A stretch of DNA of 15,635 nucleotides from DATFCK01 sp045809745 (GTDB lineage Bacteria > Verrucomicrobiota > Verrucomicrobiia > Chthoniobacterales > UBA10450): positions 1 through 15,635 of the forward strand of contig JBJMXE010000149.1 in the NCBI GenBank assembly GCA_045809745.1, read 5' to 3'. The notes beneath the pieces were generated by a model. It was not told where the DNA came from, did no database searches, and saw nothing but the letters and a program-made list of their open reading frames with translations. Positions 1 to 8,148 of this stretch are shown piece after piece; within the stretch, counting starts at the first letter, position 1, and every line of letters begins with the position of its first letter. Both the position numbers and the translations under genes were made by a program.

Positions 1-123
1 GTGCTGCCAATGTCATTATTCAAATTTTGGCCTGAACAAGAAGACACAGGCCGTCCCAGACTATTGGTTCCCGCACCGCTAATCTGCCAGCGGTCGAATG
101 TTGATATCCGCCCTATTCGGGGA
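1..123. other. Left-edge intergenic stretch, nothing assignable
   Basis: This is the sequence downstream of the HAF-repeat gene. An open frame on the + strand runs from the window edge to 189. It would overlap the 3' end of the minus-strand gene, has no recognisable protein character, and is not called as a gene. I see no hairpin with a T-tract, no RNA gene and no repeat here. Confidence 0.4.
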
Positions 124-1947
124 TCAATTTTTTGTGCGGCCTGGCCGGTTGGCGCGCACAGTATCCCGTTGATTTGGGCGCGTCGCTAACTGCTGCTGGC
201 TCTGGCTGCCGGTGATGAAGGTGAGCCGATAAAAGTGTGCCGAATTATCGCCCGAGGTGCTTGCAGTAAATGAGTAGGTTCCGTCCACGACCGTTGGCTG
301 AGTGGTCACATCCTGCCAGTTCGTATTCGGACCCAGCGCAGTCGTCTCCTGAACGGCAGGCCCGGTGCATGACCCCGGCCAAAACAAGGTGACGTTGTTG
401 TTGTCCGCGAGCTCGATGCCCAGGTTCGGCGTTAATAAAAAGGTGTCCTCCTGATTAAAGCGGGTTCCCCAGGCGACGATCTGGCCTTGATCGCTAATCC
501 CATTCGCTTCCACCAGCGTCCAACCGGTCAGGGGGCTTACCTGCGGGTTCAGATCTTTAACGCCTCCAGTTGAATTGTAAATCAAGGCATGCGTGGAAGC
601 AGCGATAACCACGGTGCCGACCACTTGTCCGCACGAATTGATCCCGTAGGCGGAGATATCGTCATAGCCCAGGCTGATATCGGTCAGGTTGTTGCCGTTA
701 GGGCCAGTGCGAAAGACGTGCACTTTGCCCTGACCGGTAAAAGCTGTGCCAACTGCCTGTCCCGACGCATTTACCGCTTGGGCGAAACTGCGGATACCGC
801 CAAGAGTGCCAAGATCTTTGAGTGGTCCGCCATTTGGACCGCTCAAAAAGGCATGAGACTCCCCATTGACTGTGCCTGAACCGCAAACCTGTCCGGAGGC
901 GTTAACGCCGCTGCCAAGACTTTGTATGTCATTGTTTATGGTACCGATATCGATCAATGGTCCACCGTTGGGCCCGCTCAAACTGGCGTGCTGCCGACGA
1001 TTAGAGTCTATGGAATATCCGGTCACCTGTCCGCTGTCGTTAACACCGAATCCCCGGGATTCATCGAGTGCGGCGCCATTAAAGGTGCCCAAATCAGTAA
1101 GTCCTCCTCCGTTAGGCGCACTCAAAAACCCGTGCGTATGATTGTTCGCTGTCGTGAAATTTCCGGCAACCTGCCCGAATTGATTTACGCTGGAGCCACT
1201 GCTGGAGCTGCCGCCAAGCGTGCCAAGATCCGTTAACGGCCCACCATTGGGCGCGCTCAAATAAGCATGGCCCCCGTCAGTCTGGCCGGTGATCTGGCCA
1301 TAGATGTTAATCGCATTGCCCAAACCAGCCGCCGCGCCCAAATCTTTCGCAGTGTAGGTCGCTGGTCCCTTCGTAACATGAAGGGCCACTGAGACCGAAT
1401 CAACTTCGATGTCCGCACCGGCATTGCTCGCGCTAATGTCGCTGAACTGAAGTGTGGTCGCGGTCGAATCGGCAATGAAAGTGTAATGATAATGCACGAA
1501 GATGACCCGATCAGGGTTGTTTGTTCCGGCGTAATACGGCGTCAGAATCTGGTCGATCAAACTATTGCTACCGATAACCTGGACGTGAAGCTGCATCGGG
1601 CTGTTGAAATTGACGCCGGCCACGCCGGTGTCGAAATCTAGGGAATAGATCCCGCCTGGTATGGTCACGAACGACTGAGAAAGAACGTTATCCTGAGAAT
1701 CTCCGACCGCGCCAAGGGCTGCTGAATGAGTTCCGCTGGTTGCGCCTTGAGTCGTGGAAAGAGCCTTTCCGTTACCCGAAACGGTCCAGCCGGTGACTGT
1801 GCCTAACGTGTCGAACGGCCCGGTTTCAAAATCGCCGTTGATCAACGGCAAGGTTGTAGGCGGAGACGAAGGTCCGCCCGAGGCCGCTTGGATCAAGGCC
1901 AACAGAAAAATGAAGCTCTGCAACCCCTTTCGCACCGACGGACCCAT
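124..1947 (-). CDS. Secreted HAF-repeat protein with N-terminal DUF642-like domain
   Basis: The 607-residue protein is predicted to be exported; its function is unknown. Residues 1-24 form a signal peptide: a charged start (GPSVRKG), a hydrophobic core (FIFLLALIQ) and an Ala-Ala-Ser-Gly cleavage region. Residues about 34-190 look like a jelly-roll 'choice-of-anchor'/DUF642-type domain, opening with LPLINGDFETG and continuing through GWTVSG to EVDSVSV. Residues about 200-510 are HAF repeats (named for a His-Ala-Phe motif; here GHAYL, SHAFL) with recurrent DLGTLGG and N..GQV.G motifs. The [ST][AG]PNG signature falls at about 231, 276, 324, 369 and 414, a period of 45-48 residues. Residues about 515-577 form a C-terminal module ending NWQDV...FYRLTF, often seen on verrucomicrobial secreted proteins. 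A tail of about 28 polar residues follows, which is unusual because FYRL normally ends the chain. The ATG start is chosen because it begins the signal peptide; no clear ribosome site precedes it. Confidence 0.8.
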   Translation of the reverse strand: MGPSVRKGLQSFIFLLALIQAASGGPSSPPTTLPLINGDFETGPFDTLGTVTGWTVSGNGKALSTTQGATSGTHSAALGAVGDSQDNVLSQSFVTIPGGIYSLDFDTGVAGVNFNSPMQLHVQVIGSNSLIDQILTPYYAGTNNPDRVIFVHYHYTFIADSTATTLQFSDISASNAGADIEVDSVSVALHVTKGPATYTAKDLGAAAGLGNAINIYGQITGQTDGGHAYLSAPNGGPLTDLGTLGGSSSSGSSVNQFGQVAGNFTTANNHTHGFLSAPNGGGLTDLGTFNGAALDESRGFGVNDSGQVTGYSIDSNRRQHASLSGPNGGPLIDIGTINNDIQSLGSGVNASGQVCGSGTVNGESHAFLSGPNGGPLKDLGTLGGIRSFAQAVNASGQAVGTAFTGQGKVHVFRTGPNGNNLTDISLGYDDISAYGINSCGQVVGTVVIAASTHALIYNSTGGVKDLNPQVSPLTGWTLVEANGISDQGQIVAWGTRFNQEDTFLLTPNLGIELADNNNVTLFWPGSCTGPAVQETTALGPNTNWQDVTTQPTVVDGTYSFTASTSGDNSAHFYRLTFITGSQSQQQLATRPNQRDTVRANRPGRTKN

Positions 1948-2104
1948 GGGATGAGACTAACATGGTGGCAGCAAAAAAGGCGATGCTGAAACCTAAGGCA
2001 CGGTGCCGGATATTCCCCTACGCCACGTCGCCGGGCCGGGCAAGATCGGTGGACGCCTAATATGCTGGCCTGGCGTCAGTTAGGCCGGCGCGTTAGCCAG
2101 ACTA
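1948..2104. other. Intergenic region between ABC operon end and HAF gene start, with a hairpin
   Basis: Both flanking genes are on the minus strand, so this gap should hold the 3' end of the transporter transcript and the promoter of the HAF gene. I see a stem-loop at 2064-2071 / 2082-2089 (GCTGGCCT pairing with AGGCCGGC, one wobble, 10-nt loop). It has no T-tract and is at most a weak terminator candidate. One copy of the dispersed heptamer GTTAGGC lies in its loop and right arm at 2079-2085. I could not identify a convincing -10/-35 pair for the HAF gene. Confidence 0.35.
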
Positions 2105-2878
2105 TCAAGCCTGATTCTTCCCGGCGAAGTGCAGGTATTCCAAAATATCGCTGCGCAGCCGGAGGAATTCGCCGCTACTGCGCTGTCGAGGCCGATCCAG
2201 ATCCACCGAAATGGTCCTCTCAATTCGTCCTGGTCGCGGCGTCATAATCAGGATTCGATCACTCATATAAATGGCTTCGTCGATGTCATGAGTGACCAAA
2301 ACGATGGTGGTGCGACGGGCCTGCCACAGCCGGAGCACTTCATCCTGCATTTTCATGCGCGTGAATGCGTCCAGCGCTCCGAGCGGTTCGTCGAGCAACA
2401 TCACTTTGGGATGGTTGATCAGGGCGCGCGCCAAAGCGACACGCTGCGACATTCCGCCGGATAAATGATGGGGATAGGCGGTGGCAAACGATTCCAATCC
2501 AACCAATCGCATGAACTCGTCCACTTCGGCTCGGCGCTCGTGTAATACGCCTCGAGCCGCCAGGCCCGCCTCAATATTTCGCCTAACGGTTAACCACGGA
2601 AATAGGTTCGGGTCCTGAAAAACAAGGCCGCGCTCAGCACTCGGACCGACAATGACTTTACCGTCGACCAGGAGATCGCCGGAATCGGGAAAGTCGAGAC
2701 CGGCAACAAGCCGCAGCAGAGTGGATTTACCGCAGCCGCTTGGGCCGACGAGAGAGACCAATTCGCCGTCAGCCTGCGCCATGGAGATGCTCTCAAGCGC
2801 GGCTCGCTTGTCGGCGGAATCCTCTGGTGCGGGAAAGCTTTTAGCGACATCCCGCAGAACGAGCGACGGCTCTACCAC
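2105..2878 (-). CDS. ABC transporter ATPase, nitrate/sulfonate/taurine (SsuB/TauB/NrtD) type
   Basis: This is the cytoplasmic ATPase that powers the adjacent importer. All core motifs are present in order: Walker A GPSGCGKST, Q-loop FQDPNLFPW, signature LSGGMSQR, Walker B VMLLDEPLGALD and switch histidine VTHD. The FPWLTV stretch after the Q-loop and the closing PRPGRI segment fit the SsuB/TauB/NrtD branch. The reading frame continues far upstream, but that part is an out-of-frame copy of the permease gene. The start is therefore placed at a GTG at 2876-2878 (V-V-E-P-S-L-V-L), giving 257 residues, the usual family size. This GTG overlaps the permease stop by 7 nt, with an AGGG 8 nt upstream, so translation is probably coupled. 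It is the last gene of the operon. The substrate is not resolved. Confidence 0.9.
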   Translation of the reverse strand: MVEPSLVLRDVAKSFPAPEDSADKRAALESISMAQADGELVSLVGPSGCGKSTLLRLVAGLDFPDSGDLLVDGKVIVGPSAERGLVFQDPNLFPWLTVRRNIEAGLAARGVLHERRAEVDEFMRLVGLESFATAYPHHLSGGMSQRVALARALINHPKVMLLDEPLGALDAFTRMKMQDEVLRLWQARRTTIVLVTHDIDEAIYMSDRILIMTPRPGRIERTISVDLDRPRQRSSGEFLRLRSDILEYLHFAGKNQA

Positions 2879-3927
2879 CGGATCATCCCTTTTTGCCAGA
2901 CCAAAACCCGATCGCGGATTTTGAACAGCACAGTCATGATGGTGGAGAAGAACGCGGCCATGATGACAAGGGCAGCATAGACCTTTCCGTACTCCGCCCA
3001 ACCTTGAGCCCAACTGACATACCAGCCGAGGCCGGATTTCACACCAACACTCTCGGCGACGACGAGCGTAAGGAATGAAGCACCCAATCCCATGAACAAA
3101 CCGACGAAGATGCTCGGCAAGGCCGCGGGAATGGCTACGCGAAATATCAGAAACCGTTGGTTCGCGCCTAACGTCCGGGCGACGTCGAGATAAGACGCCC
3201 GCGTATTGGACACACCAGACGCGGTTAACATTGTCACGGGGAACCACACCGCGAGCGCAATCAACCCGGCGGCGGACAGAACGGCCGATGGAGAAATAAC
3301 CATGACCAACGGAATCCAGGCGGTCGCCGGCACCGGTCCCACTACTTTCAGGAGTGGCATGCCCCAGTAGCGCGCCGTTCCCGACCAGCCGATACAGACA
3401 CCGCTGATCAGTCCGACCAACACGCCGAGGCCGTAGCCCCCCAGCAAAAGGACCAGCGAATGCCACGTGCTATCAAACAGCAGCAAGCGATCATTCACGA
3501 TGCTTTGCAACACTCCGGCGGGACTCGGAAAATAGGGGAGAGGCAGCCAGTGAAAACCTGCGGTGATCACTTCCCAAATGCATAACAGTAGAATCGCCGC
3601 GGTGAACAGCGGGCGCATGCGCCACATCGCCGCGCGCAGAGAGGGCCACCGCCGTTGGATCATTGCCGCGGTAACGGCAACAAACAAAAAGCTCGACAGA
3701 AAAGTGCTGTAGGTCCGGCTTTCGGCAGGCAATTCGTGACTGGAAATCAGGAGATGGACGCCTAACGATATGGCGCCGGCGAGAGGGACTGCGATCAGGG
3801 TTGACTTCGACAGTTTTTTTGCGTGCTCGACCGCGGCCGGATCCCGTATGACCGTCGATTGATCGGACGATCTACGGGCCTGATCGTTTACTTCTGCGAG
3901 ACGAGAGGCTTCCGCGCTTTGCAGCAT
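2872..3927 (-). CDS. ABC transporter permease, SsuC/TauC type, with extra N-terminal membrane segment
   Basis: The 351-residue integral membrane protein is the translocation pore of the importer and probably works as a homodimer, since only one permease gene is present. The C-terminal 240 or so residues match the SsuC/TauC/NrtB fold, with the loop that contacts the ATPase at about residues 247-272 (YLDVARTLGANQ...RVAIPAALP). Family members are usually about 250-280 residues. Here about 90 extra residues precede the core, including a polar start and two hydrophobic segments (about 43-62 and 75-91) before the usual first helix at about 106-124. The ATG at 3925-3927 is supported by AAGGA 6 nt upstream, the clearest Shine-Dalgarno in the window. 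The start lies 40 nt inside the binding-protein gene, indicating tight translational coupling. Confidence 0.9.
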   Translation of the reverse strand: MLQSAEASRLAEVNDQARRSSDQSTVIRDPAAVEHAKKLSKSTLIAVPLAGAISLGVHLLISSHELPAESRTYSTFLSSFLFVAVTAAMIQRRWPSLRAAMWRMRPLFTAAILLLCIWEVITAGFHWLPLPYFPSPAGVLQSIVNDRLLLFDSTWHSLVLLLGGYGLGVLVGLISGVCIGWSGTARYWGMPLLKVVGPVPATAWIPLVMVISPSAVLSAAGLIALAVWFPVTMLTASGVSNTRASYLDVARTLGANQRFLIFRVAIPAALPSIFVGLFMGLGASFLTLVVAESVGVKSGLGWYVSWAQGWAEYGKVYAALVIMAAFFSTIMTVLFKIRDRVLVWQKGMIRW

Positions 3928-5012
3928 GATTCTTCCTTGTCCTGCAAAATCAGTTCGGCGAACAGGCGGATGTCCTGATCCGGCGGAACCTGACCGCCGG
4001 CGACCCGTTCAACCTGAAGATTCTGAAGCCACTCGTCCGAAACACCATCAAGGTGAACGAACGCTCGCTTTGCCAATTCAGGAACATTGGTGGTTGGACT
4101 CAACATTCCCGCCACCTTCATCTCCGCAGCAGCAGAGCTCACGGCCTGTTCCGCGCCGGACACGCTCGGGACATATCGGAGGTGGGAGATGGCTACGGTG
4201 TTTAGCTCGGGATTTGAACCAAGATATTTCTTCTCCACGGACAAACGCGCCGCTGCCGCCGGATTAGCCTCCACCCATTTGGCCGCCTTTAATAACGCGC
4301 GGGTGCCGCCGGCTGCTGCCTTCGGGTTGGCGTTCAGAAATTTGCCGTTCACGATCACGGCGCAGCAATACTCGTCCTTGTAAGGCGCGTCTTTCGCCTG
4401 ATCAGCAACATTGACGACTTTTCCTTCGGCTAGCAATAAGCTGCCGATCGGTTCGGAATCGGCGACGGCGTCCACTTCTCCTTTATCGAGTGCCAGGCCA
4501 AGCTCGCCCGCAGGGAAAACACGCCAGCTGATTTCTTTGCCAGCATCGATGCCGTTGGCGCCCAGAACGCGATTCGCGAAAATGAACGGCGGTGTACCCA
4601 TTCCCGGTACGCCGATCCGTTTACCTCGCAGATCGGTGATCTGTCGAATAGCACTTTTCGCGGATGCCTGAACTCGCAAACAGCCGCGGTGAATGCCACC
4701 GGTGAACTTTACATCGAGGCCTTGCTCAATCGGTTTCAAAAAATACATGACCAAGTGATGGGTGATGTCGAACCCGCCGAGCGCAAGCACGTCCTTGTAG
4801 TTCGCCCATTCACATTTCACCAGGCTAACCTCCAAGCCTTCTTCCTTGAAAAAGCCCTTCTCCACGGCCATGAAAATTGGCGCTTCGCAGGTTAACCCGA
4901 TGTAACCGACTCGAATCTTGTTCCCACCACCATCGACAGGGTTCGGCGCTTTGTTGCAGCCGGCGCCGCTCAGAACAATGAGTGCCGCGAGCGAGGTGGA
5001 AAAACGGTTCAT
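3888..5012 (-). CDS. ABC transporter substrate-binding lipoprotein, NMT1/SsuA-like
   Basis: The 374-residue periplasmic binding protein is the first gene of the importer operon. Residues 1-18 are a hydrophobic export signal ending Ser-Gly-Ala-Gly before Cys19, a plausible though imperfect lipobox. The NMT1/SsuA-like fold begins at about residue 32 (KIRVGYIGL). Typical features follow: EKGFFKEEGLEV (52-62), DLRGKRIGVPG (127-137), and KGEVDAVADSEP (177-188). Conserved-looking cysteines fall at pocket-facing motifs: TCEAP (Cys42), HRGCLR (Cys111) and EYCC (Cys216/217), and HH at 85-86 is also notable. This CEAP/HHL/GCL pattern marks a subgroup distinct from classical sulfonate, taurine or nitrate binders. 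The ligand is unknown to me. The last 13 or so codons overlap the permease gene. No strong ribosome site precedes the ATG. Confidence 0.85.
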   Translation of the reverse strand: MNRFSTSLAALIVLSGAGCNKAPNPVDGGGNKIRVGYIGLTCEAPIFMAVEKGFFKEEGLEVSLVKCEWANYKDVLALGGFDITHHLVMYFLKPIEQGLDVKFTGGIHRGCLRVQASAKSAIRQITDLRGKRIGVPGMGTPPFIFANRVLGANGIDAGKEISWRVFPAGELGLALDKGEVDAVADSEPIGSLLLAEGKVVNVADQAKDAPYKDEYCCAVIVNGKFLNANPKAAAGGTRALLKAAKWVEANPAAAARLSVEKKYLGSNPELNTVAISHLRYVPSVSGAEQAVSSAAAEMKVAGMLSPTTNVPELAKRAFVHLDGVSDEWLQNLQVERVAGGQVPPDQDIRLFAELILQDKEESCCKARKPLVSQK

Positions 5013-5140
5013 CTATTTCGTTTTGAGAAGCTTCTGAATAAAGCAGCGCGCAGAAGCGAGGGAAGCGAAATCTGAGATGCAATTCGCGGCGGCGGCGAAA
5101 CTTCAGAACATCGGCGGGCGGCCGATGCCACATCACGCAG
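5013..5140. other. priA to transporter spacer with small palindromes
   Basis: The 128-nt gap separates two minus-strand genes and should carry the transporter promoter or leader. A 10-bp palindrome AGAAGCTTCT lies at 5026-5035, overlapping a 7-bp inverted repeat (GCTTCTG 5030-5036 with CAGAAGC 5051-5057) about 15-45 nt before the binding-protein start. This could be an operator or an mRNA hairpin. No T-tract follows, so a terminator is unlikely. A convincing promoter was not found. Confidence 0.3.
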
Positions 5141-7381
5141 CTAAAGCAATTGGTACGGGTCAACATCGACGGCGACGGCGACATCTTCCGGAAACGGCAG
5201 CTTGTCGAGCGTCTCCCGGACCAGCCGGCTTAACCGCATGATCGCTTTGCCGCGCAGCAGGATGTGGAACCGGAACTGTCCCTGAAGTTTTTCCAAAGGC
5301 GCGGGTGTCGCATCGCCAACCGTGAACTCGGATCCAAGATACTCCTTCAAACGGCGGACCAGGGTTTCGCCCGAGAGCTTGGCCCGGCCTTCGTGATTCG
5401 ATCGCACCGTGATTAGAACCGCGTGTTTGAACGGTGGAAAATCGCACCGTTCCCTGAATTCAAGTTCCTGTTCGAAGTAACCCTCAAAATCGTGATGTCG
5501 CGCAAACTGAATCGAAGGGCTAAACGGCGTGTAGGTCTGGACAAAGACTTCGCCGCGAACTTCCCCTCTTCCGGCACGTCCCGACACCTGAGTCAGCAGC
5601 TGGAATGTTCGCTCGCCGGCGCGGAAATCCGGAAGGTGTAATCCCAAATCGGCATTGATGATCCCGACCAGCGTCACATTCGGGAAATGCAAACCTTTGG
5701 CAATCATTTGCGTGCCGACGAGGATGTCGATCTTGCCGGCGCGGAATGCGCGGAGCGTTTCTCGATAGGCTTCCTTGCGCGTCATTGAATCCGCGTCCAT
5801 GCGGCGCACAACGGACTGCGGGAACATATGTGCCACCGTTGATTCTACTTTTTCTGTGCCGAACCCGGCGTAGATCAGCGCGTCTTTGCCGCAGGCCGGA
5901 CATTTTCGGGGCACCGCCGCGGTGTGGCCACACAAATGACAACTCAGCCGCGCCATTTGCCGATGAAACGTCAGCGCAACGCTGCAGTTAGGGCATTCCC
6001 GCGCTTCACCGCATTCGCTGCACAAGAGTGAAGTAGAAAAACCGCGCCGATTCAGGAACAAAATCGTTTGTTCGCGTTTGCTCAGTCGGTCGGTTATCGC
6101 GCTCCTCAATTTCTCCGACAGAATCGCCGCTGTTTTTTCTTTCCGTCGCTCCTGCCGCAAATCGATTATCCGGATCTGCGGCATCTGTTTGTCGTCGATG
6201 CGCTGGCTGAGATTAGCCAGCTGGTATTTTCCGCGCGTGGCGTTGTGATAACTCTCAAGCGATGGGGTCGCACTGCCGAGCACAACGACGCAGCCCTCCA
6301 TCTTCGCCCTAACGATCGCGACATCGCGCGCGTGGTAGCGCGGGGCATCCTCCTGCTTGTAGGTGCTCTCGTGCTCTTCATCGACGACGATCAGTCCCAG
6401 CTGCTTCAATGGCGCAAACACGGCGCTCCGGGCTCCGACTACAATGCGCGCTTTGCCGGAATGAATTTTATGCCATTCGTCATGGCGTTCGCCCTCGGAT
6501 AGGTGGCTATGTAACACCGCGACCATATCAGCGTCCTCGGCGAATCGGCCCTTGAATCGCTCAACCGTTTGCGGAGTTAGCGAGATCTCAGGCACCAAAA
6601 CGATCGCCGTGCAGCCACGCGTTTGCGCGGCACGAATGGCCTGCAGGTAAACCTCCGTCTTACCGCTGCCGGTTACGCCGTGAAGAAGAATTGGCCGAGC
6701 CGAACCAGGGGCGATCATGGCGTCTTCAATCACTCGCAGCGCCGCCAACTGCTCCGCATTCATCGATAGGTTTGTGGTAGCCAAAATGTGATCTTCGGCA
6801 TGCGGATCGCGAACCATTGCTTCTTCGCGGAGCTCAACCCATCCGCGTTTGGCCAACGCGCGCAGCGTCTGGTTATCCAGGGAAACTTGTCGCAGCAATT
6901 CCGCGGCGGGCATGGGAGCACTGAGCTTTCCGATTGCTTCGGCGAGCTCCGCCTGACGCGGCGCGCGTTTGCGCAGTGCTTCCAACTCCTCCGGCAACAC
7001 GGAGCGACTCGGGTGCACAACCAACTGCTTTTTCCAACCGACCTGCGCTTTCCGAACCACTTGCGGCAGAAGACTCCGAATCACGGTCTCGATGGGGCAG
7101 CAGTAATACCCGCTCATCCACCGGGCCAATTCGAGTAACCGAGTGCTTAGGATCGGACTATCGCCGACCACCGCTTCTACCGGACGGATGCCTCGGGCAT
7201 CACTCTCCTCGAGTACGGCCAGAACTGTCGCCAGGGCGGACTTGTCCCGAAACGGCACGCGCACCCGGGACCCGACATCGACTCGGGCCGCCAGAGACTC
7301 CGGCAGTGCATAATCGAGCTCGCGATGGATCGCGCGGTCGATGATGACTCGGACGTAATTGGGTTTTGCCAAGGCAGCCAC
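5141..7381 (-). CDS. priA: Primosomal replication-restart helicase PriA
   Basis: PriA is the superfamily 2, 3'-to-5' DNA helicase that recognises stalled forks and D-loops and reloads the replisome. The 746 residues match the family length. The N-terminal 3'-DNA-end-binding region (about 8-110) starts YVRVIIDRAI..ELDYALP. The helicase core has Walker A GVTGSGKT (235-242), DEEH (334-337), GSATPS (369-374) and the C-terminal motifs VGTQMIAKGLHFPNV and QVSGRAGRG (598-606). The zinc module inserted in the helicase core supplies all eight cysteines (454, 457, 463, 466, 481, 484, 494, 497). The start codon is GTG (forward CAC at 7379-7381). It begins only 4 codons before the conserved N-terminal strand, so it cannot be much further downstream. 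A TATAAT lies 12 nt upstream, so the mRNA may be nearly leaderless. The gene contains two GTTAGGGC variants of the dispersed motif but no exact copy. Confidence 0.97.
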   Translation of the reverse strand: MAALAKPNYVRVIIDRAIHRELDYALPESLAARVDVGSRVRVPFRDKSALATVLAVLEESDARGIRPVEAVVGDSPILSTRLLELARWMSGYYCCPIETVIRSLLPQVVRKAQVGWKKQLVVHPSRSVLPEELEALRKRAPRQAELAEAIGKLSAPMPAAELLRQVSLDNQTLRALAKRGWVELREEAMVRDPHAEDHILATTNLSMNAEQLAALRVIEDAMIAPGSARPILLHGVTGSGKTEVYLQAIRAAQTRGCTAIVLVPEISLTPQTVERFKGRFAEDADMVAVLHSHLSEGERHDEWHKIHSGKARIVVGARSAVFAPLKQLGLIVVDEEHESTYKQEDAPRYHARDVAIVRAKMEGCVVVLGSATPSLESYHNATRGKYQLANLSQRIDDKQMPQIRIIDLRQERRKEKTAAILSEKLRSAITDRLSKREQTILFLNRRGFSTSLLCSECGEARECPNCSVALTFHRQMARLSCHLCGHTAAVPRKCPACGKDALIYAGFGTEKVESTVAHMFPQSVVRRMDADSMTRKEAYRETLRAFRAGKIDILVGTQMIAKGLHFPNVTLVGIINADLGLHLPDFRAGERTFQLLTQVSGRAGRGEVRGEVFVQTYTPFSPSIQFARHHDFEGYFEQELEFRERCDFPPFKHAVLITVRSNHEGRAKLSGETLVRRLKEYLGSEFTVGDATPAPLEKLQGQFRFHILLRGKAIMRLSRLVRETLDKLPFPEDVAVAVDVDPYQLL

Positions 7382-7393
7382 TTACAAACTTAA

Positions 7394-7399
7394 ATTATA
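7394..7399 (-). promoter_or_regulatory. Possible -10 element of priA
   Basis: A perfect TATAAT on the minus strand ends 12 nt before the GTG start of priA. Transcription starting about 7 nt downstream would give a leader of only about 5 nt. The corresponding -35 region is poor: about TGCAAT at 17-bp spacing. A 10-bp palindrome ATGCATGCAT at 7409-7418 sits in the spacer/-35 area and could be a regulator site. The call rests on one hexamer and is tentative. Confidence 0.4.
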
Positions 7400-7495
7400 G
7401 CCGCGGTCATGCATGCATTGCAGTTCCCCTGGGAGTCGGCATGTTTCGCGACGCGGCGATGCGATTGTTGAGCGTGCAAATTTTCTAGTTCAAAA

Positions 7496-8098
7496 GTGGT
7501 TCGATTCACCTTCAAGTTCATTCTCGTTGTACTGCTCGCCGTAGCTGCGAGTTTCGTTTATCTGGCGCTCGGCTCGGGCGATCCAGTTTACACAATGTTC
7601 GAATGGATGAGCCCCGCGCGGTTCCAACAATACGACCGTCTCATTACTGCTGTCGCTACCGAACACCATCTTGATCCAATGCTGGTGAAGGCGGTGGTCT
7701 GGCGTGAAAGCCGGTTCGATCCGCAAAAATTTGGGAGCGCCGGCGAACGAGGATTGATGCAGGTAACGGAGAACGCCGCGAACGAGTGGGCCCGCGAAAC
7801 TAAAGCCGATAATTTCCGGGTGGAGGAATTGTTCGATCCCAAAACTAATCTCGAGGCCGGAAGCTGGTACTTGAGACGCGCCAGCCAGCATTGGGAACAC
7901 CAATCCGATCCCACGCCATTCGCGCTGGCAGAATACAACGCCGGTGCGAGCCGGGTTCAGCGCTGGGCCGGTGCGGGAGCAGCCGCAAACATTTCGACCA
8001 AAGATTTCTTAAGCAGTATCGACTTCCCCGGCACGCGCAATTACGTCGATTCAGTAATGTCGCGATACCGATTTTACAAGCGAAGAGGGCGAATGTAA
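7496..8098 (+). CDS. Small membrane-anchored lytic transglycosylase (SLT domain, GH23)
   Basis: The protein should cleave the MurNAc-GlcNAc bond of peptidoglycan to form 1,6-anhydro ends, acting in the periplasm. The 200 residues comprise a signal anchor at about 5-25 (FTFKFILVVLLAVAASFVYLAL) and an SLT domain at about 45-190. Visible family motifs are VVWRESRFDP with catalytic Glu71, GERGLMQVTE (83-92), NLEAGSWYL and the ALAEYNAGASRVQRW motif at about 144-158. Its small size and lone SLT domain resemble MltE or the C-terminal domain of Slt70. The start is GTG, placed just before the hydrophobic anchor; there is no Shine-Dalgarno. It is divergent from priA across a 114-nt gap and is followed by an inverted-repeat element. 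Confidence 0.93.
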   Translation: MVRFTFKFILVVLLAVAASFVYLALGSGDPVYTMFEWMSPARFQQYDRLITAVATEHHLDPMLVKAVVWRESRFDPQKFGSAGERGLMQVTENAANEWARETKADNFRVEELFDPKTNLEAGSWYLRRASQHWEHQSDPTPFALAEYNAGASRVQRWAGAGAAANISTKDFLSSIDFPGTRNYVDSVMSRYRFYKRRGRM

Positions 8099-8148
8099 GA
8101 CAGGCGAGTTGCCGCGGCGATCTGCGCAACATCGCGCCGTTCCTTTCC

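Noticed and set aside
1..189. Open + strand frame at the left edge as the 3' end of a gene
   Set aside because: It overlaps the end of the HAF gene, has no recognised motif, and could equally be chance. It cannot be judged without sequence further left.
2879..3466. Upstream part of the long frame that contains the ABC ATPase, which would give a 453-residue protein
   Set aside because: This part is antisense-free but out of frame with the well-supported permease gene on the same strand, shows no domain, and would double the family length. A GTG at the permease stop fits better.
6068..6502. 144-codon + strand frame opposite priA
   Set aside because: It lies wholly antisense to the conserved helicase core and has no recognisable protein character; it is a shadow of a high-GC coding frame.
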